Source: Microcaldota archaeon (GTDB lineage: Archaea > Micrarchaeota > Micrarchaeia > Anstonellales > Bilamarchaeaceae). Taken from it: a stretch of DNA of 35,674 bases. This document shows, one piece after another, positions 32,882-35,674 of this stretch. A program made the translations under genes and the position numbers. The stretch lies in assembly GCA_029557835.1 (NCBI GenBank), contig JAKQHW010000026.1, forward strand, positions 1 to 35,674. The letters are read 5' to 3'. The notes under the pieces are model-generated. The model had not been told where the DNA came from, did not search any database, and was given only the letters and a program-made list of their open reading frames with translations. Positions within the stretch are counted from its first letter, which is position 1. Each line of letters opens with the position of its first letter.

Positions 32882-34585
32882 TTACCCTACATCCCACAGT
32901 CTCTTTATTAAATCCTTTAATTCTTTCCTTTTTTGCTCGAACTCGCCCTGCTCCTCCGCGGTGAGCCTTATGCGCTCCTCCCTATCTGCGGCCTCCTTCG
33001 GGCCCGGCGCCCCCTCCCTCAATGAGATGAGCTCAGCCTCCCTCGCGAGTATGCGTATGTTCTTCTCGATCCTCGCCGCCTTCTCGTTCAGCTCCGTGAT
33101 AAGCGCCCTTGCCTGCTCGAGCCCCTCCTTCTTCTCCTCCAGCTCCGCAAGCATGCGCACCGCGTCCTTCACGTTCTCGCTCCCCAGCGCCTCAGTCAGG
33201 TCCCCCAGCTTCCTCGTGGTCTCACCCTTGAGCGCAACCAGCTGCTTCGAAACTGCCTCGCTCTCCTCATTTATTCGTTCCAGCTGCGCGAGATGCTGGT
33301 CCACAGAAAGCTTGGTCTTCGCCTTTATCTTCTGGAAAGTGGAATATGTGGCCGTCTCCTCCTCCATCGCTTCCTTCACTTCCTTGGCCTGCTTCGACAT
33401 CGCCTTGCCTGCCTTCTCCACCTCGCCCCTGAGCTCCTCCAGCTCGCGCACCACCTCCCCGAACTGGAGCACATCCCCGGTCACCGCGCTCAGGTTCCTC
33501 TCGAACCTCTTGTACTCCTCAACAAGCTGCTCCTCCCTCCTCTCTATCCCGGACACCTGCCCGACGAGCGTGTCCTTGTCCGGGAGCTTCTCCATAACCT
33601 CGTGCGCCACCTTCAGCGCGTCCTCGTACTGCGCCACAAGCTCCAAATCCTCCTTCAGGTGGTTCTCTATCTCGGGCATGTTCCTTTTTATCGCCTCAAG
33701 CTTCGAGTAGTTCTCCTCCAGCTCCTTCCTCACGGAGGTGGAACTCTTGGACACGTTCGCCATCAGCTCCCTCACGGTCTGCAGCACCTCTGCGCTCTGC
33801 CTGAATTCCGAGATGAGTTCCTTCACGCTTCTGGATTCGTCCCTCACCTTCATGAATTCGCCCTGAAGGCGCTCCATGTCCCCCTTCAGCCCGGAAACCT
33901 CAACCCTCTTGTCCCCGCGCGGCGCCCTGCTCAGCGCAAGGTCCGCCTTGGCCAGCACGTCCGCCACGCGCCTCTCCAGCGCCTCCACCCTTGACCTGTA
34001 TTCCTCCAGGTCCGCGGCTTTCTTCCCCGTGCCCTCCCTGCCCATTATCTTCTGGTGTTCCCTCAGCTGCTTCTCCAGCTCGGAAACCGACTCCCTTATG
34101 GAGCCGACCTTGCCGGCCAGCTCCTCGATCCTATCCATCGTCTGCTTGGATACATCGCCCCTCCTCTCGCCCATCCCCTTCACTTGTTTCGAGAGGTCCT
34201 CGAGGCTCCGGAAACTCTCTTCAAAATGCGAATAGAGTTTTTCTATGCTCTCCGCCTGCTGCCTGAGCTCCTCCCTCCCTTTCCTCTGCACCTCCTGCAG
34301 CTGCCTCAGGTCGCCCTCCAGCACCGCTTTCCTCTTTTTGAATTCCGCCTTCTCGGCCTTCACCTGCTCCGGGGCCGGGGAAACCCATACAAGCCTCACC
34401 TCAGTGAGCTTGTACTCTATCCGTATCACCTTCTCATCCTCGAGCACGTGCGCCCAGTCCTCTATGGTCGCCGGCGGTATGCCGAGGAGCTTCGCCGCCA
34501 TGTTGAGCTCTACCTGCTTTTTCTCCTGCACAAGCCGTATGAGTGAGTCTACGCCCGTGGTTATCAGCAGTTCGTCGAACTCCAT
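32882..34585 (-). CDS. Winged-helix plus long coiled-coil protein, first gene of pilus operon
   Basis: 567 residues from ATG 34585. The N-terminal ~65 residues look like a winged helix (LNMAAKLLGIPPATIEDWAH, then VLEDEKVIRIEYK), followed by ~480 residues of heptad-rich coiled coil with no membrane helix. An extended open frame upstream crosses repeat copy C and has no ribosome-binding site. The TATA box at 34608-34615 gives a start at about 34586, so the mRNA is leaderless. It may organise the pilus machine or act as a regulator; both are inference. Confidence 0.72.
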   Translation of the reverse strand: MEFDELLITTGVDSLIRLVQEKKQVELNMAAKLLGIPPATIEDWAHVLEDEKVIRIEYKLTEVRLVWVSPAPEQVKAEKAEFKKRKAVLEGDLRQLQEVQRKGREELRQQAESIEKLYSHFEESFRSLEDLSKQVKGMGERRGDVSKQTMDRIEELAGKVGSIRESVSELEKQLREHQKIMGREGTGKKAADLEEYRSRVEALERRVADVLAKADLALSRAPRGDKRVEVSGLKGDMERLQGEFMKVRDESRSVKELISEFRQSAEVLQTVRELMANVSKSSTSVRKELEENYSKLEAIKRNMPEIENHLKEDLELVAQYEDALKVAHEVMEKLPDKDTLVGQVSGIERREEQLVEEYKRFERNLSAVTGDVLQFGEVVRELEELRGEVEKAGKAMSKQAKEVKEAMEEETATYSTFQKIKAKTKLSVDQHLAQLERINEESEAVSKQLVALKGETTRKLGDLTEALGSENVKDAVRMLAELEEKKEGLEQARALITELNEKAARIEKNIRILAREAELISLREGAPGPKEAADREERIRLTAEEQGEFEQKRKELKDLIKRLWDVG

Positions 34586-34605
34586 GATTCCCCTTTTAAA
34601 AAGCA

Positions 34606-34620
34606 CCTTTATAAAAGTTG
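34606..34620 (-). promoter_or_regulatory. TATA box, leaderless promoter of pilus operon
   Basis: Minus strand CAACTTTTATAAAGG. Start predicted near 34586, next to ATG 34585. A second TATA-like CTTTTTAAAAG follows at 34593-34603. Confidence 0.65.
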
Positions 34621-34625
34621 CGACC

Positions 34626-34763
34626 AAAAACGCGGGGAGGGCAAAAAACCCTCTTCGCCCCGAGCCCCATATATCGGGGCACGGGCCGAATCCCCCCATT
34701 TTTAGGTGTCATTCTGACCTCCTCCCACTTCACCAGGCAACGCTTTGCGCTCCCCCCTTGCGC
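34626..34763 (-). repeat. Intergenic repeat element, copy C
   Basis: 138 nt. The core 34691-34763 aligns without gaps with the other two cores (GAGGTCAGAATGACACCTAA on minus). A hairpin (34633-34662; stem CGGGG plus AGGG with a small bulge) follows, then TTTTT on the minus strand after CCCCGCG. A second potential hairpin, GCCCC-ATATATC-GGGGC, lies between. The sequence AAAAACGCGGGG is identical to that of copy A. Confidence 0.8.
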
Positions 34764-34863
34764 AATGCAACCTTTGTTCATGCGTGGTTCCATTTGTCCA
34801 TATCCGCCAACGTGCCATCTTCCTTGGAATTAATGCTGGGTCCAGACACGACTGGGCGCATAA

Positions 34864-34880
34864 GGTTTTAAACTTTTATC
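34864..34880 (+). promoter_or_regulatory. TATA region of the 34905 gene
   Basis: GGTTTTAAACTTTTATC matches the carbonic anhydrase promoter box. Expected starts fall between 34895 and 34902, a short leader; GGAG lies 11 bases before the ATG. The 34764-34863 stretch upstream holds nothing I can assign. Confidence 0.5.
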
Positions 34881-34904
34881 AAAAAACCTTTTCGGAGATT
34901 TCGG

Positions 34905-35674
34905 ATGGCAGGCAAAGGCGAAGGCACAGGCTCCCTCATACAGAAGCTCGAGGAAACCAAGGTACAGATGCTTAAGAACAAGAACAAGATCCTCAAGAGA
35001 TTCGGCAAGCCCGGGCTCAAGGCGTACCGGGGTATAGTGAAGGGCGGCGTATCTTTGGGGGAGCTATCCGAGAAATCCGGCATCCCCGAGGGGGAACTCG
35101 CTGAAATAGTAGAATTCATGGAAAAGGCCGGCATTGTCGAGGTCTCAGGGGAAATCCCGGCAAAGCCAGCCGCAGGGGGGGAAAAGAAAGCGGCTCCGCC
35201 CCCGAGGGAAATCCCGCGGCCGCCTGCCCCTGCCCCTCCGGCCGCGCCGCCCAGGCCTCCGGCCTCCAGGGAGGAAAAGCCGAAGCCCGGGGCGCGCAAG
35301 CCCTCCGGTTTCGAGATAAAGCCGATTAGCGACGAGGAGATCGGGGAGGAGGAAGAGGCGGAGGAAAAGAAACGCAAGGAGGAGTTCCGCAGGCAGCCCC
35401 CCGAGGTCGAGCCCGAGGAAATCGCGCCCCCTCCGGAACCGCCGCCCCGCAAGCCTGAATCTAAGCCCCCCCCGGGCATAACGCCAATAGAATTTGAGGA
35501 AAAGGCCCCGGCCCCTCCGAGGGAACCCCCCAGGGCACCGCGGGAACCGCCAAAGGAGGAGCCGCCGCCCCTTCCTCCTGAAGAGGAAGCAGTGGAGGAA
35601 GAGCCCGAGGAGGAATTCCTTACCCCCTCCGAGAAGGCGATAAGGGAGAGGTACGGGGAAACCGGGCTTCTTGT
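34905..35674 (+). CDS. Winged-helix and Pro/Glu-rich protein, 3' truncated
   Basis: The frame is open from ATG 34905 to the window edge (256 codons visible). The first ~75 residues are helical with a helix-turn-helix-like segment (LGELSEKSGIPEGELAEIVE, then FMEKAGIVEVSG) similar in style to the divergent coiled-coil protein. The remainder is low complexity, mostly Pro, Glu, Arg and Lys, probably a disordered linker before a further domain lying outside the window. It is divergent from the pilus operon and may belong to the same system. Confidence 0.7.
   Translation, partial: MAGKGEGTGSLIQKLEETKVQMLKNKNKILKRFGKPGLKAYRGIVKGGVSLGELSEKSGIPEGELAEIVEFMEKAGIVEVSGEIPAKPAAGGEKKAAPPPREIPRPPAPAPPAAPPRPPASREEKPKPGARKPSGFEIKPISDEEIGEEEEAEEKKRKEEFRRQPPEVEPEEIAPPPEPPPRKPESKPPPGITPIEFEEKAPAPPREPPRAPREPPKEEPPPLPPEEEAVEEEPEEEFLTPSEKAIRERYGETGLL

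Noticed and set aside
34596-34793. 65-codon minus-strand frame across repeat copy C, and the 38-codon extension of the coiled-coil gene into it
   Set aside because: The frames differ from that in copy B and lie upstream of the predicted transcript start at about 34586.
1-35674. CRISPR arrays, insertion sequences, integrases or phage genes
   Set aside because: I saw no regularly spaced direct repeats, transposase motifs or terminal inverted repeats; the three dispersed elements are too far apart for an array.

Overview
The window is archaeal. It carries a split RNA polymerase operon (H, B'', B', A', A'', L30e, NusA), an archaeal release factor 1, a mevalonate kinase, an archaeal-type phosphoglycerate mutase, a class III signal-peptide pilin with its TadA/FlaI-type ATPase, and TATA-box promoters placed for leaderless or near-leaderless mRNAs. 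Many genes are small, tightly packed or overlapping, and many encode unrecognised membrane or secreted proteins. The split rpoB, high GC and compact layout would fit a euryarchaeal-side or DPANN (Micrarchaeota/Diapherotrites-like) lineage, but that placement is inference.

Layout: 1-1728 (+) is a partial GT2 glycosyltransferase overlapping a membrane-anchored thioredoxin-like protein. 1730-9696 (-) is the RNA polymerase/L30e/NusA operon, which stops after nusA with no rpsL/rpsG/EF genes. 9809-13854 holds small genes: a HEAT-like protein, a cation diffusion facilitator with an N-D-D-D metal site, a YjbQ-family protein and several membrane proteins. 13904-14305 holds tRNA-Asn, an intergenic repeat and a 37-residue zinc-ribbon gene. 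14306-16084 (+) is beta-carbonic anhydrase plus aRF1. 16078-18821 (-) is a pair of exported proteins that appear to share a four-cysteine domain. 19051-21451 is a divergent locus: a membrane-spanning winged-helix regulator facing a secreted protein, a lipoprotein and a HEAT-like protein, with nested palindromes between them. 21460-25244 holds a purine-deaminase-like amidohydrolase, small membrane proteins, a CaCA-family exchanger and endonuclease III. 25234-27367 holds mevalonate kinase and ApgM, diverging from one shared TATA box. 27397-34585 (-) is a six-gene type IV pilus-like operon. A divergent, truncated winged-helix/proline-rich gene runs off the right edge.

The most unusual signal is an intergenic element present three times in the same orientation (13981-14072, 18911-19056, 34626-34763). 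Each copy has an ungapped 73-nt core and a GC hairpin followed by a T-run on the minus strand. It looks like a dispersed small transcription unit, a regulatory/terminator cassette or a MITE-like repeat, and it is not explained by any gene.
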